The position numbers and the translations under genes were made by a program. Below, in pieces: positions 5,946 through 13,710 of a DNA stretch of 32,563 bases. Every line of letters begins with the position of its first letter. Positions within the stretch are counted from its first letter, which is position 1. Below the pieces are notes generated by a model. That model made no database searches, was not told where the DNA came from, and worked only from the letters and a program-made list of their open reading frames with translations. Source of the stretch: Nitrospira sp. (lineage in GTDB: Bacteria; Nitrospirota; Thermodesulfovibrionia; Thermodesulfovibrionales; SM23-35); contig VGWX01000024.1 in NCBI GenBank assembly GCA_016873615.1, positions 1 to 32,563 on the forward strand, written 5' to 3'.

Positions 5946-7375
5946 TATCCTATCAAGACCTTCAATGCGCTGCGCCTGTTTGGATGTTTCAGTTTTCTGA
6001 GCGCTTTTGCCTCTATCTGCCTTACTCTTTCACGTGTAATAGAAAAGTGCCTGCCCACTTCTTCGAGGGTGTGGTCTTTATCAAAGCCTATGCCAAACCT
6101 CATTCTTATTACCTGCTCTTCCCTTGGGGTCAGAGTATTGAGGACCCTCAATATATGCTCGGTCACATTGTTTCTTTCTGTATCAGCATATGGCGAAGGA
6201 CTGTCTTTGTCACTGATAAAATCCTCAAGCTTTGAATCTTCATCCCCTATCGGAGTTTGAAGCGCTATCGGATCCTGAATTGCCCTGAATACTTCCTCGA
6301 TTTTTCCGGTCGGAATTTCCAGTTTTTTCGCAATTTCCCCTTTGCTCGGTTCTCTTCCAAGCTCCTGTGTTAATTCCCTCGAGGCTCTGGTAACCTTGTT
6401 ATAAAATTCCATCATATGTACAGGAACTCTGATAGTCTTTGTCTGGTCAATTAATGCCCGTGTTATTCCCTGCCGTATCCACCATGTTGCATAGGTGCTG
6501 AATTTAAATCCCATTGTATAATCGAATTTATCTATAGCTTTCATCAGACCGATATTCCCTTCCTGAATAAGGTCAAGAAAGGAGAGCCCCCTCCCAATAT
6601 AGTTCTTGGCAACATTAACTACCAATCTCAGATTCCGGGTTATCAGTTCATTCTTTGCTTCACTGACAAGGGTTCTTGCTTTGGTTATTCTCTCCCACTT
6701 GGCTTTCAATTCGTCAATCCTGACGCCTGCTTCTGATTCAACCCGCTTATATTCATCCTGAACTTCTTTTGCAATGCTATTAAGCTTTACGGAACTGATA
6801 TCCTGTTTCTTTTTTTCATTTATTGCTTTTTTCAATTTTTTTAAAGTCCCGTACCTTGCAATCTTTCTATCTGCCAATTCTACTTTTATCATAAGATTGT
6901 CAAGCGCTTTCAAGCTCATTTCAAGAGCTTCATCGGTTTTTTCTTCCTCTGAATTATTCAATGCCTCTTCGTCTGTTCCATCTAAATCTGCTTCGATTTC
7001 CTTATATAAAGGCAGCGCTGTTACTATCCCCTTAATTATCTCTTTCCCTTCTTCCAAACTCTTGGCGAGTTCTATTTCTTCATTCCTTTTTAGTATTGTA
7101 ATATTCCCCATCGAGTGGAAATATGTTTGAACAATGTCCTCTGTTTTTTCGTATTCCTCTTCTTCCTCAGGAGCAAATACGTCTCCCTCTGCAAGGTCAT
7201 TCTCATGCTCATCAACAACTTCAATTCCGACATCATGGAGAAGATCCATAAGTTCTTCTATTTCACTCATCGAGAAATATTCTGAGGGAACAGCATCGTT
7301 TATCTCATCATACGTTAGCTTTCCGCGCTTCTTCCCCATATCTATAATCTCTTCAAAAATATCCTCTTTTTCCAT
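5945..7375 (-). CDS. rpoD: Primary sigma factor RpoD (sigma70)
   Basis: Vegetative RNA polymerase sigma factor, 476 residues from the ATG at 7375. AAGGAG stands four bases before that ATG, so the longer ORF-track start at 7426 is rejected. The N-terminal 75 residues match region 1.1; an acidic stretch (EEEEEYEKTEDIVQ) and a short non-conserved region follow. Region 2 carries the core-binding and -10 recognition block (NLRLVVNVAKNYIGRGL, LDLIQEGNIGLMKAIDKFD, FSTYATWWIRQ). Region 3 (TRASRELTQELGREP) and region 4, with the helix-turn-helix (TLEEVGRHFSITRERVRQIE) for -35 recognition, close the protein. The non-conserved region is much shorter than in E. coli. There is no dnaG next to it, unlike many bacteria. 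Upstream are an extended -10 box and a palindrome. Confidence 0.97.
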   Translation of the reverse strand: MEKEDIFEEIIDMGKKRGKLTYDEINDAVPSEYFSMSEIEELMDLLHDVGIEVVDEHENDLAEGDVFAPEEEEEYEKTEDIVQTYFHSMGNITILKRNEEIELAKSLEEGKEIIKGIVTALPLYKEIEADLDGTDEEALNNSEEEKTDEALEMSLKALDNLMIKVELADRKIARYGTLKKLKKAINEKKKQDISSVKLNSIAKEVQDEYKRVESEAGVRIDELKAKWERITKARTLVSEAKNELITRNLRLVVNVAKNYIGRGLSFLDLIQEGNIGLMKAIDKFDYTMGFKFSTYATWWIRQGITRALIDQTKTIRVPVHMMEFYNKVTRASRELTQELGREPSKGEIAKKLEIPTGKIEEVFRAIQDPIALQTPIGDEDSKLEDFISDKDSPSPYADTERNNVTEHILRVLNTLTPREEQVIRMRFGIGFDKDHTLEEVGRHFSITRERVRQIEAKALRKLKHPNRRSALKVLIG

Positions 7376-7502
7376 GCTGCTCCTTAAAATAAGTTTTTTA
7401 ACGGCGTCTGTATAAAACCAGGGCACTCATAGCTCAATATGCAGTTATACTCCCTTGTAGTTTTGATAAGAGGAGGGAATCAGACAAGGCTATAATATAA
7501 AA

Positions 7503-7518
7503 TGAATCCGCTGATTCA
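7503..7518. promoter_or_regulatory. Palindrome in the rpoD leader
   Basis: TGAATC-CGCT-GATTCA is a perfect six-base inverted repeat downstream of the extended -10 box of rpoD and next to a second AT-rich -10-like block. It could be an operator or an RNA hairpin. Confidence 0.3.
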
Positions 7519-7541
7519 AACGACCTGTTTTAATTTTTAAT

Positions 7542-7550
7542 ATTATACCA
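7542..7550 (-). promoter_or_regulatory. Extended -10 promoter of rpoD
   Basis: The minus strand reads TGGTATAAT, a perfect extended -10 element, about 165 bases upstream of the rpoD ATG. No good -35 hexamer was found, as is common for extended -10 promoters. Confidence 0.45.
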
Positions 7551-7591
7551 AGATTTGCTGATTTTATGCTTAAATAGTGAATGGAATGCCA

Positions 7592-7620
7592 TTGACTAAT
7601 GGAGATATATCCTATATAAA
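7592..7620 (+). promoter_or_regulatory. Sigma70 promoter of the histidine kinase gene
   Basis: TTGACT at 7592-7597, a 17-base spacer, and TATAAA at 7615-7620. The expected start point is about 7627, three bases before the ATG at 7630, so the message would be nearly leaderless. Confidence 0.65.
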
Positions 7621-7629
7621 ATATCTATA

Positions 7630-9063
7630 ATGTCTGTTAAAGATTATTTCCTCAGCATTTCTCTCAACAAGAAACTCATCGGGATGATGCTTTTGCTCAG
7701 TTTTATCCTCATCTCGGTCATGCAGTTCCTGTATGCACAGTCTGAAAAAGCGCTCCTGTCAGAACTTGAAAATCAGACCGCAGAACTCTCAAAAGCTATC
7801 CAGGTTGGAGTAGAAGAGGTAACAAGCAAGGGTTCCACAGATGAGATGAAGCTTCAGAATTATCTTAAAAAGCTTAATGCCAAGGGCTTGAAAGAGATCT
7901 CGATTATCAGCAATGCGGATGAGATTATCGCAAGCACCAACCCGATGAAAGTCGGGGAAGAGGTTGGCCATGTAAAAAAAGAGCGCATTATAAAGGCAGA
8001 ACTTGGCGAGCCGGTTTCGAAGGAGGGGAAGGTCTACAATGTCATTCTGCCTGTTGTTGCAGGCAACGAGCATTATGGCTATATACATCTGAAGATAAAC
8101 GTCGAAGACTTTTCTGAGATTTTAGCGAGTAATTCAATAAAAAGAATAGTCGCAACATCCCTGGTATTCGGGCTCGGTATTATTCTCGCTGTATTTCTTT
8201 CATGGCTGTATACAAAGCCGATCCATAATGTCGTCAATGCTGCACGCAGTGTTGCAGCAGGCGATCTGACACCTGAACTTACTACAGACAGGAAGGATGA
8301 GATTGGTGAACTGACACACACGTTTAATTATATGATCCAGAAACTCAGAGAGGAGCGTGCGCTTGAGGAAAAACTACGCGAAGCAGAACATCTTTCAGGC
8401 ATAGCTCAATTAGCAAAAAGCATTGCACATGAAATAAGAAATCCTCTGAATTTTATCAGCCTCTCGATTGATCATTTGAGAAAAAAATATGTACCACAGC
8501 AGGATGAGGAAAAGCAAAAGTTTGAGTCGCTCATCTTAAGCATAAAACATGAAATACAGCGATTGAATAAACTGGTAGGGGATTTCCTCGATTATGGAAA
8601 ACCATTACGATTAAATCTCCAGAATACCGATATCGGCAGCCTTATTAATGAAGTGATAGCTCTTGTCTCGGCAAAGGCAGAAAAGGATGGGATTAAGATC
8701 CAGTACAACAATGGAGATCTTCCTCAACTCGCCATAGACCCTGAGTTATTTAAGACATGTATCTTTAATATCGTCCTGAATGCTTTTCAGGCAATGCCTG
8801 ACGGGGGAGGCCTGACTATAAGCTTAAACGCATCAAACGGGAGAGCATATATTGCTATTGACGATACAGGCATTGGTGTTTCAAAGGAAAACCTGCCAAA
8901 GCTATTCGATCCTTTTTTTTCAACAAAGATCACAGGCCTTGGACTCGGGCTCGCCATGACAAAACGGGTTATCGAAGAACATGGTGGCAAAGTAGACTTT
9001 CAGAGCGAAGAGGGAAAAGGCAGCACAATGACGATATCATTGCCTGTTACGAATGAGAAATAA
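7630..9063 (+). CDS. Sensor histidine kinase (NtrB/ZraS type) with HAMP domain
   Basis: 477 residues. Membrane helix one is at about 15-36 and helix two at about 172-192; the roughly 135-residue region between them is periplasmic and looks like a single-Cache sensor. A HAMP linker (about 193-245) leads to the dimerisation domain with the phospho-acceptor His267 in SIAHEIRNPLN. The ATPase domain follows with N-box NIVLNAFQAMP, G1 DDTGIGV, F-box FDPFFST and G2 GLGLGLAMT. The combination is that of NtrB-like kinases that partner sigma54 activators, and the next gene is exactly such a regulator 18 bases downstream. The signal sensed is unknown. No Shine-Dalgarno site is present; the promoter lies directly before the start codon. 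Confidence 0.93.
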   Translation: MSVKDYFLSISLNKKLIGMMLLLSFILISVMQFLYAQSEKALLSELENQTAELSKAIQVGVEEVTSKGSTDEMKLQNYLKKLNAKGLKEISIISNADEIIASTNPMKVGEEVGHVKKERIIKAELGEPVSKEGKVYNVILPVVAGNEHYGYIHLKINVEDFSEILASNSIKRIVATSLVFGLGIILAVFLSWLYTKPIHNVVNAARSVAAGDLTPELTTDRKDEIGELTHTFNYMIQKLREERALEEKLREAEHLSGIAQLAKSIAHEIRNPLNFISLSIDHLRKKYVPQQDEEKQKFESLILSIKHEIQRLNKLVGDFLDYGKPLRLNLQNTDIGSLINEVIALVSAKAEKDGIKIQYNNGDLPQLAIDPELFKTCIFNIVLNAFQAMPDGGGLTISLNASNGRAYIAIDDTGIGVSKENLPKLFDPFFSTKITGLGLGLAMTKRVIEEHGGKVDFQSEEGKGSTMTISLPVTNEK

Positions 9064-9081
9064 GAAAATAAGGAGGAATAA

Positions 9082-10461
9082 TTGGCTGTTATCCTGGTAA
9101 TAGATGATGAACCATTGCAGAGGGATATTCTTAAAACCATACTCGATGATGAAGGCTATGAGACACACACTGCTTCATCCGGAGAGGAAGGCATTACCAT
9201 CATTAGAGAGATCAAACCGGATGTAATTCTCACTGATCTAAAAATGGGAACCGTAGACGGGATAGAACTTATCGGTTCCCTTCCTGAAGAGCCTTTCAAG
9301 CCACCGGCTATTGTCATGACAGCATATGGAACTATTTCGTCTGCTGTAGAGGCAATAAAGAAAGGGGCTTTCGATTATCTCACAAAGCCACTCGATAAGG
9401 ATGTGCTTCTCATAACAGTGAAAAGGGCTGTTGAAAAAGTAGAACTGCTGAAGGAAAATATACAACTCCAAAAGGCGCTATTTGACAAATTCAAAATCGA
9501 AGGGATTATCGGACATTCCAAGAAAATGGTTGAAGCAGTTGAGATCATGAAAAAAGTTTCCTCAAGCAATATTACTGTTCTCGTACTCGGTGAAAGTGGA
9601 ACAGGTAAGGAACTTGCAGCAAGAGCTATTCACTATAACAGCTCACGCCGCTCTAAACCTTTCACAGCAGTAAACTGCGCTGCAATCCCGGACAACCTTA
9701 TTGAAAGTGAGCTTTTCGGATATGAGCCCGGGGCATTTACCGGCGCCACATCGAGAAGCATCGGGCTTTTCGAGGCATCAAACGGCGGCACCATTTTTCT
9801 TGATGAGATCGGTGATCTCCCGGCCTTAACTCAGTCTAAAATCCTTCGGGTGCTTCAGGATAAGGAGATAAGGAGGCTTGGCAGCCGTGAAAGCATAAAG
9901 ATAAATGTAAGGATAATAGCGGCAACAAATAAAGACCTCGAAAAAGAGATTGCTAATAAAAATTTCAGAGAAGACCTCTATTACAGGCTTAAGGTCATCA
10001 CCATAGAACTTCCGCCATTGAGAGAGAGAAAAGAAGATATGCCTGAACTGGTCGATTTTTTTATTACGAAATATAATAAGGAATTCGGCAAAAGGGTAAA
10101 AGGCATTGAGGAAAGCGCTTTAAAGGCGCTCAGGGAATATCACTGGCCCGGAAACATTCGTCAACTCGAATCTGTTACTGAGCGGGCTGTGCTGATGTGT
10201 GAATCTGCCCAGATATGTCTGAAGGATATAAAGAGTGAATTGCGGTTTTTACAGGGGAAAGATATACTCGATTTTGATCTGCCTGATGAAGGAATAAATG
10301 TCGAGGATCTTGAAAAAGACCTTTTAAAGAAGGCTATGCAAAAATCAAATGGTGTTGCTGCAAAGGCGGCAAAATTATTGGGGATGAGTTATAAGACCTT
10401 CTGGTACCGGTGGGAGAAACTGAATCTCCATTCCCCAAAAAAGGATAACCTTCCCAAATAG
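9082..10461 (+). CDS. Sigma54-dependent response regulator (NtrC family)
   Basis: 459 residues, started by TTG at 9082 with AGGAGG five bases upstream. The receiver domain (1-120) has the acidic pocket DD at 8-9 and phospho-acceptor Asp52. The AAA+ domain has Walker A GESGTGKE (about 170-177), the sigma54-contacting GAFTGA loop (about 217-222, intact), Walker B GGTIFLDEIGD and the arginine-finger region. A Fis-type helix-turn-helix ends the protein (NGVAAKAAKLLGMSYKTFW). All parts needed to activate sigma54 promoters are intact. The cognate kinase is the upstream gene. A sigma54-like promoter lies just downstream, before the small secreted protein, which is a likely target; further targets elsewhere are likely. 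Confidence 0.95.
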   Translation: MAVILVIDDEPLQRDILKTILDDEGYETHTASSGEEGITIIREIKPDVILTDLKMGTVDGIELIGSLPEEPFKPPAIVMTAYGTISSAVEAIKKGAFDYLTKPLDKDVLLITVKRAVEKVELLKENIQLQKALFDKFKIEGIIGHSKKMVEAVEIMKKVSSSNITVLVLGESGTGKELAARAIHYNSSRRSKPFTAVNCAAIPDNLIESELFGYEPGAFTGATSRSIGLFEASNGGTIFLDEIGDLPALTQSKILRVLQDKEIRRLGSRESIKINVRIIAATNKDLEKEIANKNFREDLYYRLKVITIELPPLRERKEDMPELVDFFITKYNKEFGKRVKGIEESALKALREYHWPGNIRQLESVTERAVLMCESAQICLKDIKSELRFLQGKDILDFDLPDEGINVEDLEKDLLKKAMQKSNGVAAKAAKLLGMSYKTFWYRWEKLNLHSPKKDNLPK

Positions 10462-10465
10462 GGAA
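10451..10465. promoter_or_regulatory. Palindrome TTCCC-AAATA-GGGAA, possible activator site
   Basis: A perfect five-base inverted repeat with a five-base spacer lies across the stop codon of the NtrC-type gene, about 45-60 bases before the -24 box of the sigma54-like promoter. Its position suits an enhancer-type site for the neighbouring regulator. It could equally be a weak hairpin at the end of the gene. Confidence 0.25.
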
Positions 10466-10508
10466 AAGAGCTATTTCTTTAACCCTTTGTATTTAAATGA
10501 TTTTTATC

Positions 10509-10526
10509 TTGGCATGCTTATTGTAT
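10509..10526 (+). promoter_or_regulatory. Sigma54-like promoter before the Lys/Ala-rich secreted protein
   Basis: TTGGCATGCTTATTGTAT matches the sigma54 pattern TTGGCAC-N5-TTGC with the GG at 10511-10512 and correct ten-base spacing, but GT instead of GC in the -12 element. It lies 70-90 bases upstream of the secreted protein start and directly after an NtrC-family regulator gene. Confidence 0.45.
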
Positions 10527-10596
10527 TCATACTGTTTTGTGACAATAAACGGTATAGAATATGCCGTGTATTTCTAAATGAAAGGAGGTGATTTGA

Positions 10597-11025
10597 ATGA
10601 AGAAAGCAATCGCCATTATCGTTTCAGTTCTTTTTGTATTCGCCATTACTTCTGTATCCTTTGCAGCAGAAAAGGCAGCAGCTCCTGCACCGGTAGAGAA
10701 GAAGGCTGAGCCAGCAAAAGCTGAGAAGAAGGCTCCGGCAAAGGTAAAGCAGGTCACTGGTGACGTTACAGCAGTTGATGCAAAAGCCAAGACCATTACC
10801 GTAAAGGGAAAGAAGGGTGACGTTGTCATCGCAGTTGACGAGAAAATGATCGCAGACGTTAAGGCAGGTGATAAAGTTACAGCAAAGTACACCGAGGCTG
10901 ACGGCAAAAACACTGCCAAATCAGTAAAGAAGGCAGCTGCAAAAAAGGCAGAAGAAAAGAAAGCTGAGCCTGTAAAGATGGAAAAGAAGGCTGAGCCCGC
11001 AGCAAAACCAGCAGAGAAAAAATAG
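10597..11025 (+). CDS. Small exported Lys/Ala/Pro-rich protein with a compact beta domain
   Basis: 142 residues. The first 23 form a signal peptide (KKAIAIIVSVLFVFAITSVSFA). Low-complexity Lys/Ala/Pro/Glu arms (about 24-50 and 108-142) flank a central stretch of about 55 residues (VTGDVTAVDAKAKTITVKGKKG and onward) with the strand pattern of a small OB-like or CusF/DUF5666-like barrel. The product is probably periplasmic and very basic. The ribosome site AAAGGAGGTGA is near-perfect, suggesting strong expression. A sigma54-like promoter and an NtrC-type regulator lie upstream and a strong terminator follows, so it forms its own transcription unit. The function is unknown; metal or polyanion binding is only a guess. 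The long ORF on the opposite strand (10527-10919) is a shadow. Confidence 0.8.
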   Translation: MKKAIAIIVSVLFVFAITSVSFAAEKAAAPAPVEKKAEPAKAEKKAPAKVKQVTGDVTAVDAKAKTITVKGKKGDVVIAVDEKMIADVKAGDKVTAKYTEADGKNTAKSVKKAAAKKAEEKKAEPVKMEKKAEPAAKPAEKK

Positions 11026-11040
11026 TTTTTATTAATTAAA

Positions 11041-11074
11041 ATAGGGCGCTAAAGATTTAGCGCCCTATTTTTTT
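11041..11074. terminator. Bidirectional intrinsic terminator
   Basis: ATAGGGCGCTAAA (11041-11053) pairs perfectly with TTTAGCGCCCTAT (11056-11068), followed by TTTTTTT on the plus strand; on the minus strand the hairpin is followed by ATTTTAATTAAT. It serves the secreted protein gene on the plus strand and the convergent TPR/cNMP gene, whose TAG stop (11067-11065) lies within the hairpin arm. Confidence 0.9.
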
Positions 11075-11934
11075 AGGTTAGTCTTCACCTTTTCAACCGT
11101 ATCCTGAACACGGCACTCGTAAAAATCGTGCAGCTTTTTTAAAACATCAGGATACTTTTCAAAAATCTCTTCTAAAAGCAGCTTGTTAAATTCGAAGATC
11201 TCGGTATTGTCGAGAGCGACCACCGAAGCAGTCCGCGGCCTGCCGGTAAGAAACGCTACTTCACCGAATACATCACCGGCAGAGAGGATCGCAAGTTCTA
11301 TCTCTTTTCCAAGTATGTGTGAAAAAACCCTTGTGTTTCCTGACCGGATCAGGAATATCGAATCGCCGGAATCTCCTTCTTCGATAATAGTCTGCCCCGC
11401 AGGACAGGATTGCAGTTTAGTCTTTTCAATGAGTTGTTTCATTTCATCCTGAGGCAAAGATTCGAACAGCGGAGGCAATAAATATGACAAGCCTGCTTCA
11501 GTTTCAGGCTTCAGTTCAGTTTCTTCCAACCCTACAGGGAAACCGGTCTCAGCTTCTTCCTTTTTCCCCTCTTCAACCGGCGCTTCAGAAAAAGGAGCTG
11601 CTGTTTTTAGATTATTTTTACTGCTTATATCTATCATCAATTCCTTTGAAGCTTTTAATGCTTCTTCATTGAAAGGGTCCAACCTGAGAATTATCTTATA
11701 AAGGGCAAGGGCTTTCTGTATAAAGCCCTGATTTTTGAGGGCCCATGCAGATTTGTGATATGACGCTATGGCTTCTGAGGTATTACCCAGTCTTTGATAT
11801 ATGTCACCGAGTTTCAGCTGAACCTGTGGATTGCCGGGTTCGGTATTACAGAGGTGCTCCAGTGTGGTCTTAGCCCATTCCCAATTCTGTTGCTTTATGG
11901 CATTAAAATAGGCTTCCCAGTATTGTTTACTCAT
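11065..11934 (-). CDS. TPR protein with C-terminal cyclic-nucleotide-binding domain
   Basis: 289 residues from the ATG at 11934 (the track's TTG at 11937 adds one residue). Residues 1-105 contain about three TPR-like helical hairpins (VQLKLGDIYQRLGNTSEAIASY, FIQKALALYKIILRLDP in part). An acidic, Pro/Glu-rich linker (about 108-150) leads to a cNMP-binding domain (about 155-280) with the phosphate-binding cassette GDVFGEVAFLTGRPRTASVVA: conserved Gly-Glu and Arg-Thr-Ala-Ser. There is no DNA-binding or enzymatic output domain, so it is probably an adaptor whose protein contacts respond to cAMP, cGMP or c-di-GMP. Such TPR-cNMP fusions are common in Nitrospirota and deltaproteobacteria without assigned function. 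It is cytoplasmic and monocistronic, divergent from dapL. Confidence 0.85.
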   Translation of the reverse strand: MSKQYWEAYFNAIKQQNWEWAKTTLEHLCNTEPGNPQVQLKLGDIYQRLGNTSEAIASYHKSAWALKNQGFIQKALALYKIILRLDPFNEEALKASKELMIDISSKNNLKTAAPFSEAPVEEGKKEEAETGFPVGLEETELKPETEAGLSYLLPPLFESLPQDEMKQLIEKTKLQSCPAGQTIIEEGDSGDSIFLIRSGNTRVFSHILGKEIELAILSAGDVFGEVAFLTGRPRTASVVALDNTEIFEFNKLLLEEIFEKYPDVLKKLHDFYECRVQDTVEKVKTNLKK

Positions 11935-11995
11935 CAACAGAGTGCGTCTCCATCCTGAAAAAATACTTCATTTAGTTATTCAAGAGACTATAGTA

Positions 11996-12001
11996 TATAA
12001 T
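11996..12001 (+). promoter_or_regulatory. -10 box of dapL
   Basis: A perfect TATAAT 28 bases before the TTG start of dapL. The -35 region (TTAGTT, 18-base spacer) is weak. Confidence 0.4.
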
Positions 12002-12029
12002 ATAGCAACTAAAAAAACAGGAGGTAGAC

Positions 12030-13202
12030 TTGAAAAATAAGGTTGTATTTGACCTTGCTTCCAGAATAAAACATCTCCCACCCTACCTTTTCGCATCTAT
12101 AGATCAGATGAAACAGAAGGCGATCGGAAAGGGTATTGATCTCATAGACCTGAGCATAGGCGACCCTGATATCCCCACGCCGTCCAGGGTTGTGAATGCG
12201 ATGAAAAAGGCTGTTGAAAAACCGGAACATCACCGTTATCCATCTTATGAAGGCATGTTTTCATTCAGAGAAGCCGTGGCAAAATGGTACAGGAAAAGAT
12301 TCAATGTCAGAATCGACCCCCTTACAGAGGTATTGTCCTTGATCGGATCAAAAGAAGGGATCGGCCACATTCCATTAGCTTTTGTTAATCCGGGAGATAC
12401 CGTACTTGTCCCGTCACCCGGTTACCCTGTTTATCCGATCGGCGCTTTATTTGCCGGAGGAGAGAACTTTTTCATGCCGCTCAGGAAAGAGAATGATTTT
12501 CTGCCTGATCTGGATGCGATACCGGCAAAAGTATTCCGTAAAACAAAACTGATGTTCATAAACTATCCGAACAATCCGACATCTGCGGTAGCGCCTCTGG
12601 CATTCTTTAAGGAAATAATAAGGATTGCTCAGAAATATAACATTATTGTCTGCCACGATGCATCATACACTGAGATCTATTATGATCAAAAACCTATGAG
12701 TTTCATGCAGGCGCCGGGTGCAAAAGATGTTGCTATAGAATTCCATTCGCTTTCAAAAACCTATAATATGACCGGATGGAGAATAGGTTTCGCTGTTGGC
12801 AACAAAGAGGTTTTGGCCGGTCTCGGCAAAGTAAAGACCAACCTTGATTCAGGTGTTTTTCAGGCCATTCAGGAGGCAGCTATTGTTGCCCTTGAAATGG
12901 GACAGGACACCCTTTCGGGTATCAGAAAAACATTTCAGGAAAGACGGGATATTCTCTGCAACGGATTGACAAAACTGGGTATGGACCTCATGAAACCAAA
13001 AGCAACATTCTATGTCTGGGTAAAGGTGCCTTACCGTTTTAATTCCATGAGTTTTGTTACACATGTACTCGACAAAGCAGGGGTGCTTGGAACCCCGGGG
13101 AACGGTTTCGGAGCAGCAGGAGAAGGATATATAAGGTTTGCCTTAACAGCTCCGGCAAAGAGAATAGACGAGGCTGTAAAGAGGATATCAATAATTCTGT
13201 AA
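12030..13202 (+). CDS. dapL: LL-diaminopimelate aminotransferase-like class I/II aminotransferase
   Basis: 390 residues, PLP-dependent fold type I. The predicted reaction is conversion of tetrahydrodipicolinate to LL-diaminopimelate, one step towards lysine and peptidoglycan. Visible family marks: LSIGDPDIPTP near the N-terminus, the YP..EG substrate segment (HRYPSYEGMFSFREAVAKWY), the NYPNNPTSA motif, the DASYTEI aspartate that holds the pyridine nitrogen, and the PLP lysine Lys243 in SLSKTYNMTGWRIGF. A C-terminal Arg in GYIRFALTAP binds the carboxylate. The start is TTG with GGAGG five bases upstream. Sequence alone does not fully separate DapL from related aspartate/alanine aminotransferases, but the overall pattern is closest to LL-DAP-AT. 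folK follows 36 bases later. Confidence 0.85.
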   Translation: MKNKVVFDLASRIKHLPPYLFASIDQMKQKAIGKGIDLIDLSIGDPDIPTPSRVVNAMKKAVEKPEHHRYPSYEGMFSFREAVAKWYRKRFNVRIDPLTEVLSLIGSKEGIGHIPLAFVNPGDTVLVPSPGYPVYPIGALFAGGENFFMPLRKENDFLPDLDAIPAKVFRKTKLMFINYPNNPTSAVAPLAFFKEIIRIAQKYNIIVCHDASYTEIYYDQKPMSFMQAPGAKDVAIEFHSLSKTYNMTGWRIGFAVGNKEVLAGLGKVKTNLDSGVFQAIQEAAIVALEMGQDTLSGIRKTFQERRDILCNGLTKLGMDLMKPKATFYVWVKVPYRFNSMSFVTHVLDKAGVLGTPGNGFGAAGEGYIRFALTAPAKRIDEAVKRISIIL

Positions 13203-13238
13203 ATATCTGTTTCATCTTTATTGCATTTTTCTTTTAAA

Positions 13239-13691
13239 ATGTCTATTGTATACATCGGTATCGGTTCTAACCTGGGGGATAGAAAAGCAAACTGTATGCG
13301 TGCAATAGAACTTCTTGCAGGAAAAGGCATCGTTGTCAGAAAAGAATCTTCTCTCTATGAGACAGACCCATGGGGAGACAAAAACCAGCCAAAGTTTCTC
13401 AATATGGCAATAGAAATTGAGACAGAAATCAAACCGCAGGATCTTTTAAGCCTATTAGCTGATATAGAAAAAGAGCTCGGCAGAAAGAGGTCTTATAAGT
13501 GGGGACCCAGGGTCATCGACCTTGATATCCTGCTTTACAATAGTTTAACTATAGACGAGGATGATCTTAAAATCCCTCATCCTTTCATGCATGAAAGGGA
13601 TTTTGTCCTGAAGCCTCTGTATGAAATAGCGCCTGATGTAAAGCATCCTGTACTGAATTTAAGCGCAGGCGAACTTTTACAAAAACTGTAA
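13239..13691 (+). CDS. folK: 2-amino-4-hydroxy-6-hydroxymethyldihydropteridine pyrophosphokinase
   Basis: 150 residues from the ATG at 13239 (the track's TTG at 13221 is less likely). It is the HPPK enzyme, which transfers pyrophosphate from ATP to 6-hydroxymethyldihydropterin in folate synthesis. The typical order is present: GIGSNLGDR at the N-terminus, YETDPWG, the FLNMAIEIET strand, LLADIEKELGR, and the signature GPRVIDLDILLYN with the two metal-binding aspartates, then IPHPFMHERDFVLKPL. Length is normal for a monofunctional FolK. No Shine-Dalgarno site precedes the start; it is probably co-transcribed with dapL. The next gene begins 19 bases after its stop. Confidence 0.95.
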   Translation: MSIVYIGIGSNLGDRKANCMRAIELLAGKGIVVRKESSLYETDPWGDKNQPKFLNMAIEIETEIKPQDLLSLLADIEKELGRKRSYKWGPRVIDLDILLYNSLTIDEDDLKIPHPFMHERDFVLKPLYEIAPDVKHPVLNLSAGELLQKL

Positions 13692-13710
13692 AATACGCAA
13701 TAAGGAATCC

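Noticed and set aside
10527-10919. 130-codon ORF opposite the Lys/Ala-rich secreted protein
   Set aside because: It is a shadow of repetitive Ala/Lys codons. It has no own ribosome site or family pattern, and the plus-strand gene has a signal peptide, SD and terminator.
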